Source: Acidisarcina sp963790505
GTDB lineage: Bacteria > Acidobacteriota > Terriglobia > Terriglobales > Acidobacteriaceae
Direction of reading: 5' to 3'
NCBI GenBank assembly: GCA_963790505.1
Contig: CAWBOT010000005.1
Location: 310,001-374,000 of the forward strand
Length of the DNA: 64,000 nt
The notes below the pieces were generated by a model. It was not told the DNA's origin, made no database searches, and was given only the letters and a program-made list of their open reading frames with translations. Shown in pieces: positions 18,193-26,941 of this stretch (within the stretch, counting starts at the first letter, position 1; every line of letters starts with the position of its first letter). A program made the position numbers and the translations under genes.

Positions 18193-21100
18193 ATGGGCCT
18201 TGATCGCAATAAATCTAGATTTAGCAGGTTTGGCTGGGTTGGCTTCATAGCCCTATTAAGTTTGTGCTTTCTTCTTCCTGGTCAGCGCCTCTTCGGCCAG
18301 GTCGACGAAGGTGCAATCAGCGGTACGATTCAGGATTCCACCGGCGCGATCATCACCAACGCCAAGGTGACCCTCGTGAATACCGACCAGGGCTTGACCC
18401 TGGAGAAGAACACGGACGCGGGCGGCAGCTACAGCTTTTCGCCGGTCAGGATCGGCAACTACAAGGTCTCCGCGACCGCTCCCGGCTTCTCCACGACCAC
18501 CCAGGAGCACATCGTCGTCTCCGTCGGCCAGAGCGTTCAGGTAAACGTTCAGCTCAAACCGGGCGGCTCAGCCGAGACCGTCGAGGTAAGCACTGCTCCG
18601 CCGCAGTTGCAGACTGACGATGCCGCTGTCGGCCAGGTGGTCAATGAGCAAAGCATCAACAGCCTTCCACTCAACGGCCGTAACTTTACCTTCCTCGCCC
18701 AGCTTGGCGCCGGCATCAACACCCCCCAGGCAGATACCCGCGGCAACGCCGCGTCGGGCGCATTTACCGCCAACGGTCTGCGTCCTTCGCAAAACAACTA
18801 CCTGCTCGACGGTATCGACAACAACAACAACGCCGTGGACTTCCTCAACGGCACGAACTTCGCCGTTCTGCCTCCCCCCGACGCCATCCAGGAATTTAAC
18901 GTCCAGACCGCCGACTTTAGCGCTCAGCTGGGCCGTTCGGCGGGCGCGGTGCTCAACGCAACCGTTAAGTCCGGTACCAACAACATTCACGGTGCAGCGT
19001 GGGAATTCTTCCGCAACAACGTGCTCGACGCCAAGAATTATTTTGACGTCACTAAGGGAGAACTTCGCCTGAATCAGTTCGGTGGCGCAATCGGCGGCCC
19101 GATCCTCAAAAACAAGCTCTTCTTCTTCGGCGACTACGAAGGCTTGCGCCGCGTGGAAGGCGAGAGCTCCGGCCTCGCCAGCGTCCCCACCCTTGCCGAG
19201 CGCAACAGCGGCTTTACCAATCTTGCCGATCGCCTGACTGGCAACACCAACACTGACCTCCTGGGCCGCACGGCTCCCATAGGCACAGTCTATGACCCTG
19301 CGACGACTCGCCAGGTGACGGTCGGTACTCCCGATCCTGTGACCGGATACATGCCCACGGCATCCGGGTATGTGCGTGATCCATTTGGCGCCTGCCCCGC
19401 AGCGACCAAGCTATATACCGCAGCCTGCGGCCTGAATCAGCTTCCCGGCGGCAGAATCGATGCCAACGCCATTAAGCTCTTGAACCTCTACCCGCTGCCG
19501 AAAAACGACAGTGTCGTCACTGGAAACTTCTCTTCCAACCCCAACAGCACCCAGATCAGCAACCAGTTCGATGTCCGCGGCGACTTCGATCCGAACGAAA
19601 AAGAGCAAATATTCGTCCGCTTCAGCTACGTCGACAACCCGCAATTCATTCCTGGGCCTTTCGGCGGCATCGCCGACGGTGGTTCCTTCCAGCAAGGTGT
19701 TCAGACGCTGAAGTCCAATCAGTCGGTTGTGGCCTGGACCCATGTCTTCAACCCCAGCACGATTAACGTGGCCCGCGTTGGCTTTAATCACCTTCACACC
19801 ACCCGCTTCGGACCCGTAGGCGGCCAGCTTGGCATTCCGGCGGAATTTGGCATCCCTGACATCCCGCAGGTTTCCGAAAATGGCGGCCTGCCCGCAATTA
19901 CCCTTAGCGGACTGGCGACCCTCGGCAGCAATAACTTCCTGCCTTCCGATGAAGTCAGCCAGACCCTTCAGATCGTCGACGACTTCACCAAGATCTACGG
20001 CGCCCACGCCTTCAAGATGGGCATCGAGTACCAGCACGTAAAGTTCTCCACCCTGCAGCCCGCCTGGTCCCGCGGCCAGTTCGACTACAACGGCGAATTT
20101 ACCGATATTCCCAATGCCAACAGCAGCACTACGGGTATCGCGCAGATGATCCTGTCTCCGATCGCAGCGACTGTGCCCAACGGTGTTGACTTTTCCGGCG
20201 GTACCGATGAGTCGCGGGCCTCGAATATCAACAAGACCTATGACCTGAAGAACTACTTCGCGTTCTACTTCCAGGATGACTGGAAAGTTAGCCCCAAGCT
20301 CACTTTGAATCTCGGACTTCGTTGGGATTATTTCGGACCGCTCGGAGAGTCCAACGGCGGTCAGGCCAACTTCATTCCTTCCGCCCAAGGTCCTTTCAGC
20401 GGGCCGACCTACCTGATTCCGGCATCCGGCAAGGATAACCGGCAGGTCTCCTCCGGCTGCGCCACCTGCTTCGCGGATCTGCTTGCCAAAGACAACATTG
20501 CACTGCTTTACACCAATGCCTATGGCAAAGGGCTAACCTCGACCCAGAAAAATAACTGGGCGCCGCGCATCGGCTTCGCCTATCAGGTTACTCCGAAGCT
20601 CGTGACCCGCGGTGGTCTTGGCTGGTTCTTCAACTCCTTTGAAAACCAGGGCTATGGTCCGAACATCGGCGAAAACTATCCTTTCGTCTTCAACTTTGAT
20701 TACGTGCCCCACTCGCCTTTCGCGGTCACTCCGCCGAACTATCTGAACGGCGTCGCGCCGGTCAGCGCTAATACTCCTTATGCAGGTTGCGGCCTCGCTG
20801 TGCTGAATACTGGCTTCTCTTGCTTTAATCTGGTGCCCCTGGCCGTAACCAATGCTCAGGGCCTCGGCTTGCAGGGACTGCAGTTCAACTACTCGACGCC
20901 GCGCACCGTGAGTGCTAACTTGACTCTCCAATATGCGCTGACACGCACCTTGTCTGCGCAGGCCTCGTATGTCTTCACCGACGCCATGCATCTTCAGCAG
21001 GGTACGGGGAACAACAATGTAACCAGAATCCTGCCGGCCAGCGTTCCCAACACCATCTCGCCGGCCCTGGGCGGCATTCCCTTCCCGGATTTTGGTGCGG

Positions 21101-21972
21101 GGGGTAGCTACCAGACGACGACCGGCGCCAGCATCTACAACGGCCTCCAAACCAAGCTGGAACAGCAGCTCAGCAACGGGCTCAACTTCCTCGCCACCTA
21201 TACCTGGTCGAAGACCATGTCCGACGCCGGCGATCTGCTCAATGGCGGCAATACCAGCACCAACCGCGCCCCAGACGTACCCGGCTTCGGTCCCCGCTTC
21301 GATTGGGGCCCGGCTGACTTCGACATCCGCAATGTCTTCCACCTAAGCGGCGGATATCAGTTGCCCTTCGGCACTGGCCAGCGCTTCGCTCACGATGCCG
21401 GGAAGTTGGAGAACGGCTTCATCGGCGGGTGGAGCGTCAACGCCATCGTCACCCTCCAGGGCGGCCAGCCGATGACCCTCGGTTGCCCGACCGGGACCAC
21501 GACAGGAACCGGTTGCTACGATGTGAAGGTCGCCGGTCAAAGCCAGAACCTCCATATCTATACAGACGGCCAGGGACAGGTCAATTGGTTTGGCAACGCA
21601 AAGGCCTTCCAGCAACCCTGCCAGTTGGGGGCTGATGGCTTACCGCTCGGTGACACCCCGAAGGGATGCATCCCGTATACCGGTCGTCAGATTCTGGGCG
21701 GCACTAACCAGACCACCACAACCCCTGGCCTCAAAACCTTCGACTTCTCCGCCTTCAAGGCCTTGCAGCTAAGCGAGCGCTTCTCGCTGCAATTCCGGGC
21801 CGAGTTCTTCAACATCCTCAACCACCCGAATTTCAATGCTCCAGGATTCGGTGGAAACGGCGTCGTCGCGATCTCCAACTCGACCAACTTCAACAATGCG
21901 AACTTTGGCGAGATCGGGTCGACGCGTACGAGTCCAAGGCAGATCCAATTCGCTCTAAAGTTGTACTTCTAA
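18193..21972 (+). CDS. Oar-like TonB-dependent outer-membrane receptor
   Basis: A 1259-aa outer-membrane protein. A signal peptide (residues about 12-35, ending LFGQ) is followed by a carboxypeptidase-regulatory domain (GAISGTIQDSTGAIITNAKVTLVNTDQG...GNYKVSATAPGFS, about 38-120). Then come the plug (SLPLNGRNFTFLAQLGAG...LRPSQNNYLLDGIDNNN...LGRSAGAVLNATVKSGTN) and a long 22-strand-type barrel ending in the aromatic C-terminus QIQFALKLYF. Such large Acidobacteriota receptors import or bind oligosaccharides or other polymers using TonB energy. The ATG at 18193 follows AGGGGG with normal spacing; the upstream frame from 18136 is unlikely. Two LacI-type operators upstream suggest sugar-responsive control. 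A hairpin separates it from the TPR gene downstream. Confidence 0.92.
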   Translation: MGLDRNKSRFSRFGWVGFIALLSLCFLLPGQRLFGQVDEGAISGTIQDSTGAIITNAKVTLVNTDQGLTLEKNTDAGGSYSFSPVRIGNYKVSATAPGFSTTTQEHIVVSVGQSVQVNVQLKPGGSAETVEVSTAPPQLQTDDAAVGQVVNEQSINSLPLNGRNFTFLAQLGAGINTPQADTRGNAASGAFTANGLRPSQNNYLLDGIDNNNNAVDFLNGTNFAVLPPPDAIQEFNVQTADFSAQLGRSAGAVLNATVKSGTNNIHGAAWEFFRNNVLDAKNYFDVTKGELRLNQFGGAIGGPILKNKLFFFGDYEGLRRVEGESSGLASVPTLAERNSGFTNLADRLTGNTNTDLLGRTAPIGTVYDPATTRQVTVGTPDPVTGYMPTASGYVRDPFGACPAATKLYTAACGLNQLPGGRIDANAIKLLNLYPLPKNDSVVTGNFSSNPNSTQISNQFDVRGDFDPNEKEQIFVRFSYVDNPQFIPGPFGGIADGGSFQQGVQTLKSNQSVVAWTHVFNPSTINVARVGFNHLHTTRFGPVGGQLGIPAEFGIPDIPQVSENGGLPAITLSGLATLGSNNFLPSDEVSQTLQIVDDFTKIYGAHAFKMGIEYQHVKFSTLQPAWSRGQFDYNGEFTDIPNANSSTTGIAQMILSPIAATVPNGVDFSGGTDESRASNINKTYDLKNYFAFYFQDDWKVSPKLTLNLGLRWDYFGPLGESNGGQANFIPSAQGPFSGPTYLIPASGKDNRQVSSGCATCFADLLAKDNIALLYTNAYGKGLTSTQKNNWAPRIGFAYQVTPKLVTRGGLGWFFNSFENQGYGPNIGENYPFVFNFDYVPHSPFAVTPPNYLNGVAPVSANTPYAGCGLAVLNTGFSCFNLVPLAVTNAQGLGLQGLQFNYSTPRTVSANLTLQYALTRTLSAQASYVFTDAMHLQQGTGNNNVTRILPASVPNTISPALGGIPFPDFGAGGSYQTTTGASIYNGLQTKLEQQLSNGLNFLATYTWSKTMSDAGDLLNGGNTSTNRAPDVPGFGPRFDWGPADFDIRNVFHLSGGYQLPFGTGQRFAHDAGKLENGFIGGWSVNAIVTLQGGQPMTLGCPTGTTTGTGCYDVKVAGQSQNLHIYTDGQGQVNWFGNAKAFQQPCQLGADGLPLGDTPKGCIPYTGRQILGGTNQTTTTPGLKTFDFSAFKALQLSERFSLQFRAEFFNILNHPNFNAPGFGGNGVVAISNSTNFNNANFGEIGSTRTSPRQIQFALKLYF

Positions 21973-21998
21973 CCAGCAGGTTGTTCATCGCACCACTC

Positions 21999-22037
21999 GC
22001 CCCGGAGAGCCACCCATTTTGGGTGGACCTCCGGGGC
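21999..22037 (+). terminator. Large hairpin after the TonB receptor gene
   Basis: GCCCCGGAG and CTCCGGGGC flank an inner stem CCACCC/GGGTGG with an ATTTT loop. It lies 26 bases after the receptor stop and is followed by a weak T-rich stretch. It could act as an attenuating terminator that lowers expression of the downstream genes relative to the receptor, or as a 3'-end stabiliser. Confidence 0.55.
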
Positions 22038-22084
22038 ATTGGTTTTGTGTCCGCCTCGACTCCCGGTGGTACCATGAGGGCATT

Positions 22085-23497
22085 GTGAGCAAGGGCCTTT
22101 GGTCTCGTATGGTGGCTTGCTGCGCTCTGGTCTGCGCCACCTGGTCGCCGGCTCAGGACAGCCAGACTCAAAAGCTTGACCAGCAGTTTCAATCCGCAGT
22201 CGCGCAATACGATGCAGGCCGCTTTGCCGAGTCCGCGGCCCAACTGGAAGAGCTTTTGCCTCACGCCCCCCGAAGCTATGAAATCCACGAGCTCCTCGGG
22301 CTGGTGTACGCCGCCCAGGGGCAGGATTCAAAGGCCCTGACCCACCTCGAACTCGCCGTCCGTCTCAAACCCGACTCCGCTGCCGCGCGTACGAATCTTG
22401 CTGCCAGCCTCGTGCATTCCGGCAAACCTGAGTTGGCCGGGGAGCAGCTCCGCAAGGCCATTCAATTGGAGCCTCACGATTATGAGGCCAACCATGATCT
22501 GGGGGAGTATTACATTCAGTCCGGAAAGATCGCTGAGGCGCGGCCCTTCCTTGAGGAAGCCCAGCGTATCAATCCCGCCTCCTATGACAACGGCTACGAT
22601 TTGGCGCAGGCGGATTTCCTCACCGGCCGCTTGAGTGAGGCGACGCAACTCGTCCAGGAGCTTCTCCCGCAGAAAAATACCGCGGAGCTGCATAACCTTC
22701 TCGCCCAGATCGATGAGAAAGATGGAAAGTACGTGGCGGCGGCCAATGAATATGAGACCGCCGCTCACATGGATCCCAGCGAAGAGAATCTCTTCGATTG
22801 GGGCAGCGAACTGCTCCTGCATCGCACTTACGATCCCGCCATTGAGGTCTTCCAGCAGGGCGCCTTGCGTTACCCTGGCTCGCCGCGGATTCTGATCGGC
22901 CTGGGTATGTCGCTCTACTCCAGGGGCAAATACGACGAAGCGGTCAAGGCGCTGATTGCGGCAGCGGACCTTAATCCCTCCGACCCGCGCTGCTACTTAT
23001 ATCTTTCCAAGGCCTACGACAGCTCCCCGAGCCAGGCCGAAGACGCAGTGCAGAGATTTCGCCGCTATGCCGAACTCCAGCCATCGAACGCCCTCGCGCA
23101 GTACTACTACGCAATGAGCTTGTGGAAGGGAAAACGAACCGAAGATGCTGCTCCCGACCTTCACACCGTCGAGGCCTTGCTGCAAAAGTCGATCGCACTC
23201 GACGGCTCGCTCTCCGAGGCCCATCTTCAGTTGGGCATTCTCTACGCCGACCAGCATGAATACGACAAGTCGTTTCCCGAGTACGAGCGCGCGCTGCAAC
23301 TGAATCCCGGTCTGCCCGATGCTCACTATCGCCTCGGTCAGTATTATGTTCACGTCGGGCAAAAGGATCGCGCCCAGGAAGAGTTTGCCATCTACCAGAA
23401 ACTTCAGGCCGAGCATATGGCCGCGGTCGATAAAGAGAGGGCGGAAGTGCAGCAATTCGTATATTCAGCGAAGGCCGCTCCTTCCGCGAAGCCATGA
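22085..23497 (+). CDS. Exported TPR-repeat protein
   Basis: A 470-aa protein. The short signal (MVACCALVCATWSPAQ) is followed by about ten TPR units (AQYDAGRFAESAAQLEELLP, LVYAAQGQDSKALTHLELAVRLKPDS, GEYYIQSGKIAEARPFLEEAQRINP and so on). GTG at 22085, preceded by GAGGG at 22076-22080, is the likely start; the frame from 22019 runs through the hairpin. The stop overlaps the ATG of the next gene as ATGA. Its C-terminal half is similar to the protein at 5644-7101. Standing after a TonB receptor, it may be a periplasmic adaptor for receptor or substrate, but that is inference. Confidence 0.85.
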   Translation: MSKGLWSRMVACCALVCATWSPAQDSQTQKLDQQFQSAVAQYDAGRFAESAAQLEELLPHAPRSYEIHELLGLVYAAQGQDSKALTHLELAVRLKPDSAAARTNLAASLVHSGKPELAGEQLRKAIQLEPHDYEANHDLGEYYIQSGKIAEARPFLEEAQRINPASYDNGYDLAQADFLTGRLSEATQLVQELLPQKNTAELHNLLAQIDEKDGKYVAAANEYETAAHMDPSEENLFDWGSELLLHRTYDPAIEVFQQGALRYPGSPRILIGLGMSLYSRGKYDEAVKALIAAADLNPSDPRCYLYLSKAYDSSPSQAEDAVQRFRRYAELQPSNALAQYYYAMSLWKGKRTEDAAPDLHTVEALLQKSIALDGSLSEAHLQLGILYADQHEYDKSFPEYERALQLNPGLPDAHYRLGQYYVHVGQKDRAQEEFAIYQKLQAEHMAAVDKERAEVQQFVYSAKAAPSAKP

Positions 23498-24651
23498 TCC
23501 ACCGCGCCTCGAATCACGACATCGTTCAGCTCCTCAGCCGCTCGCGACGCGAGTTCCTGCGCGACACAGCCGGCTTGGCAATTGGCGGCGCGCTGCTGAG
23601 CGCCAGCCCTTTGGTGCGCGGAGCCGCCGCCCTGAGAAAAAGAAAGGTCATCGTCATCACCTTTGGAGGAGGCGCTCGCGATCAGGAGACTTTCGCGCCG
23701 GAGGGGCAGGAGAACATCCCGTACCTGCTTCATGAGATGATCCCGCAGTCCAGCTTCTTCACTCAGGTCACCAACAAAGGCATCCTTGGCCACTACGTCG
23801 CGACCGCCAGTCTCGCTACCGGCGTCTACGAGACGCTGAACAACTTTTCCGCAGTCCCTCCCGACCACCCCACCGTCTTCGAGTACTTTCGCAAGGACCT
23901 CAAGCGCCCGCCGTCAGACGCGTGGGTGATCGCCCCCAGCAACGGCTTCAACCGCATCGGCGAAAGCGACTCCCGTGCCTATGGGGATGGTCTGGGCGCA
24001 AGAGTGGTGCTGCCCAAGCATCTCCTCGCCGCCGCCATGTCCAGCGGTTCCACCGACTACGATCATCTGCTTCGCGACAACTACGAAACCCCTCTATATA
24101 CGCCGCAGCTGGTGGGCGGCGACTTCGAACTCCAGCAGTTGGAGATGATCCTCAAGCTCTCCGTCGACGACTTCAAGGCGCACGCGCGGACCATTTCCAG
24201 TCCCGATGAGCTGTCGATGTATATTGCGCGGCGGCTGATGCATGAGCAGGCGCCCAGTCTGCTCTGGATCACCATGCATGACATCGATATCGCGCACTCG
24301 GGTGCGTATTCGCTCTATATCGACGCTATCCGGCGCACCGACCGCCTCTGCGCGGAGCTGTGGAAGGCCGTCCAATCCGAGCCCGAGTACGCCGGCAATA
24401 CCACGCTGTTCATTCTTCCCGACTTTGGCCGCGATGCCGACGAAGACGCCGGCGGCAACGGATTTCAACATCATCGCACCGGTGACGCGGCCTCCCGCAC
24501 CACCTGGATGATGGCCCTCGGGGCGGGCGTTCGCGAGGGCGTCGTCTACGACCGTCCCATGCAATCGATTGACCTCGTACCCACTCTGGGAGCGATCATG
24601 GGATTCTCCGCTTCGCTCTCGCAGGGCAGCCCCGTCAAGGAATTGGTGTAG
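23494..24651 (+). CDS. Tat-exported alkaline-phosphatase-superfamily protein
   Basis: A 385-aa protein with a twin-arginine signal SRREFLRDTAGLAIGGALL (about residues 16-35). The body resembles the sulfatase/phosphatase/DUF1501 superfamily: KVIVITFGGGARDQETF at the first metal site, HPTVFEYFRKDLK, a YIDAIRRTDRLCAELW helix, then TTLFILPDFGRDADEDAGGNGFQHHRTGD supplying Asp and His ligands, and a late SIDLVPTLGAIMGF. The usual catalytic Ser/Thr/Cys after the first metal site is not obvious, so the reaction is uncertain. It is translationally coupled (ATGA) to the TPR gene and followed after 6 bases by an orphan gene. A role in removing sulfate or phosphate groups from an imported polymer is plausible but unproven. 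Confidence 0.75.
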   Translation: MIHRASNHDIVQLLSRSRREFLRDTAGLAIGGALLSASPLVRGAAALRKRKVIVITFGGGARDQETFAPEGQENIPYLLHEMIPQSSFFTQVTNKGILGHYVATASLATGVYETLNNFSAVPPDHPTVFEYFRKDLKRPPSDAWVIAPSNGFNRIGESDSRAYGDGLGARVVLPKHLLAAAMSSGSTDYDHLLRDNYETPLYTPQLVGGDFELQQLEMILKLSVDDFKAHARTISSPDELSMYIARRLMHEQAPSLLWITMHDIDIAHSGAYSLYIDAIRRTDRLCAELWKAVQSEPEYAGNTTLFILPDFGRDADEDAGGNGFQHHRTGDAASRTTWMMALGAGVREGVVYDRPMQSIDLVPTLGAIMGFSASLSQGSPVKELV

Positions 24652-24657
24652 GCCATA

Positions 24658-25860
24658 ATGCTCCCCTCTGATCTCAGCGCCGCTCAGTTTGCCGCCTATC
24701 CTCCTCAGGCCAGGAAGATAGTGCTGGATCACCTCGCCGCGCTCCAGCAGCTTCCGCTGAGCTTTGCGCCGAGCTTGCTGCGCGAAGTCATCGACTACGA
24801 TTACAAGTTTCCCGCCGAGCGCGCGGCAATCGACAGGGAACTCAGCTACCTCAGCTCTCTGTCTGCCGCGCAGCTACAGGAATGCTTTCAGGCCTTCTCG
24901 CAGATCTCAGTTTCGGCGAAGCTGGAACACTTCGACTGGATCAATCAGCCAGTTCAGTTTGTCGAACAGCTATCGGCGTATCTATGGAGCACCCACCAGC
25001 TCGACGGCTTTCGCAAAGCCGCGACCATATATGGAGATCGGCTGCGCTCCGCCGCGCCTCCCGAAACTATGGCCGCTCGCCGCCTCGGGATCGCCGTCAT
25101 CGGCCAGGGGGTCGCCTCCTATGACGCGGCGCTCTTTCGCAATCTGCGCAAGCACGGCGCCTATTTTGCGCACGTCAAGCCAGAGAACGGACTCGACCTC
25201 CTGCTGGCCGGGGTCGCGGCGCGGGCTGCGGCGCATCCCCTTCCCTACGGCCACTGGTATATTGATGGCGGTAAGCCGGCCGATCACGATCCCAGGCTGA
25301 CAACCGTCTCCTACCAGGAACTCCAGCCGGTCCGCGCCGCTCTGCTGCGCAAGATGCAGTCCGAGATCGAGAAGCCCGGAATGGGGCCGGAGGAACTGCG
25401 CACCTACCTGGCTCGCCTCACGCCCGCCGACCTCGGCATGGCCGGAGACCCGGTTCTCGACCGCTTTGACCTCAGATTGTTCACCGAAGGCTCGGGCACG
25501 CAGATATTCAGCACCACCTTCGCCCAGTGGACGGCGCGTGAGGCCCTCCGCCGCGCTCAGCCGCTCACCATGCTCGTCCGCTTTGCTCCGCGTCAGCAGC
25601 AGAAGCCGATGAACGAGTTGCTGTCGAGCGGCAACACCAATCCCGAACTCGACTTCACCGGTTCACTGATCGACGCCGACATGGGGTCTTATTATCACTG
25701 GATCAACCAGCAAAGACTGCCCGGAGCGGAGCAGTCGGCATTTCTGGTGTGGTTCGAAGGCCACGGCCAGGCCGTCGCGATTTCCCCCTCCCTTCCCGGA
25801 GGCACTTCATCCAGCTCAGTCTTCGATCTCACAGAACTGCTGGCCTTGGCTGCCGGCTAG
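24658..25860 (+). CDS. Conserved-looking protein of unknown function
   Basis: A 400-aa protein that I cannot assign. It has no signal peptide or membrane segment. The N-terminal half is helical and acidic (LSAAQFAAYPPQARKIVLDHLAALQQLP...REVIDYDYKFPAERAAIDRELSYLSSL). A central alpha/beta-looking part contains LGIAVIGQGVASYDAALFRNLRKHGAYF and PLPYGHWYIDGGKPAD. The C-terminal part contains FTEGSGTQIFSTTFAQWTAREALRRAQPLTMLVRFAPRQQQKPMNELL, which looks like a recurring structural motif. It begins 6 bases after the phosphatase-like gene, so it belongs to the TonB-receptor operon. Confidence 0.7.
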   Translation: MLPSDLSAAQFAAYPPQARKIVLDHLAALQQLPLSFAPSLLREVIDYDYKFPAERAAIDRELSYLSSLSAAQLQECFQAFSQISVSAKLEHFDWINQPVQFVEQLSAYLWSTHQLDGFRKAATIYGDRLRSAAPPETMAARRLGIAVIGQGVASYDAALFRNLRKHGAYFAHVKPENGLDLLLAGVAARAAAHPLPYGHWYIDGGKPADHDPRLTTVSYQELQPVRAALLRKMQSEIEKPGMGPEELRTYLARLTPADLGMAGDPVLDRFDLRLFTEGSGTQIFSTTFAQWTAREALRRAQPLTMLVRFAPRQQQKPMNELLSSGNTNPELDFTGSLIDADMGSYYHWINQQRLPGAEQSAFLVWFEGHGQAVAISPSLPGGTSSSSVFDLTELLALAAG

Positions 25861-25947
25861 GCCAGTCTTCCCCACACCGTTAATGCCGGAAGGCCACCGG
25901 CGCAGCAGGAATTTCCTATAATTCTTGCAAGGACACGATTACATTCG

Positions 25948-26787
25948 ATGACCATCGAAAAAGCCGGACAGTCTGGCGAAGCTGCCCTCCACCCATCCGC
26001 CCGGCCGGTTGTCTTTGTGCTTCCTGGGCTCGCCGGAGACCAGGACCCGGTGCTGGAGGGCTTCTGGGGGCCGACTCGCTCCGTCTTCGACCTCGTGCCC
26101 ATCGCCTATCTGGATTGGACCGACCTGATTGCGGCGCGCTGCGATGGCGAGGCATTGGCCCGCCATGTGAACCAGCAGATCAAGAGCAGGGCCCCGCAGG
26201 GCCCCATCCGCATGGCAGGCTATTCGATAGGCGGCCACCTGGCGTACTCGACTGCGGCCGAACTCGAGGCGCAGGGTTTCACCGTAACCTCAGTCGTGAT
26301 CCTCGACGCGCCGCTTCATCTGGATGCCGCGCCCCAACCGTTGCGCGTCCGGCTGCGCGAGCGCCTGAAGGACTTGCTCTCATTCAATCTGCGCGGCGGA
26401 ATCGCTTCGATCGTCGCCAAGTTGCTCGTCCGCGAACGCTGCCGCCCGCTTCTCAGTCGGTTCTCCCGCTATCGCCGCTCCCCGTTACCCTTCCGCTTCG
26501 AAAGGTACCTGCACAGTAAGATCACGATGCAGCTGGTGCGGCGCATCCATCCCGAATGGTGGAAGTCGCTCCTGAGGCAATTGCCCTCGCTCGAGGCGCC
26601 CACATATTTGTTTCGCTCCGAAGATCACCAGCCCTTCGAAGGGGGGGAAGACCTGGGGTGGGCTAGTCACTGCCTCAACTTGAAAGTGATACCCGCCGCC
26701 GGCACCCATAGCACCATGCTTGAGCCGCCCCACGACGAACGCCTTCGCGCTGACTTTGTCCAGGCGTTGCTGGCTGGGAATAGCTAG
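25948..26787 (+). CDS. Thioesterase-domain alpha/beta hydrolase
   Basis: A 279-aa protein with a thioesterase type II-like fold: VVFVLPGLAGDQDPVLEGFWGPTRSVFDLVPI at the N-terminus, nucleophile serine in AGYSIGGHLAYSTAAEL, aspartate in VVILDAP and a terminal histidine in AAGTHSTMLEPPHDE. Such enzymes release or edit acyl groups from carrier proteins, normally beside NRPS or PKS genes; none is visible here. A TATAAT box lies at 25917-25922 upstream, without a clear -35. It may instead serve acyl transfer in glycan or lipid synthesis with the adjacent rhamnose operon. Confidence 0.75.
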   Translation: MTIEKAGQSGEAALHPSARPVVFVLPGLAGDQDPVLEGFWGPTRSVFDLVPIAYLDWTDLIAARCDGEALARHVNQQIKSRAPQGPIRMAGYSIGGHLAYSTAAELEAQGFTVTSVVILDAPLHLDAAPQPLRVRLRERLKDLLSFNLRGGIASIVAKLLVRERCRPLLSRFSRYRRSPLPFRFERYLHSKITMQLVRRIHPEWWKSLLRQLPSLEAPTYLFRSEDHQPFEGGEDLGWASHCLNLKVIPAAGTHSTMLEPPHDERLRADFVQALLAGNS

Positions 26788-26941
26788 CAAGTTCAGCGCG
26801 CTTTCAACTCCCCGCGCCCGGAAAATCCCAATCGCTGCCGGCCAAAACGCGACGGCAGGGCGGCAACAACCATAGAATGTGCTTTGGCTGTATTTGTGTT
26901 GAGGCCGCGACCTGCAGCGGGACTTTAAGGAGAGAATGTGA

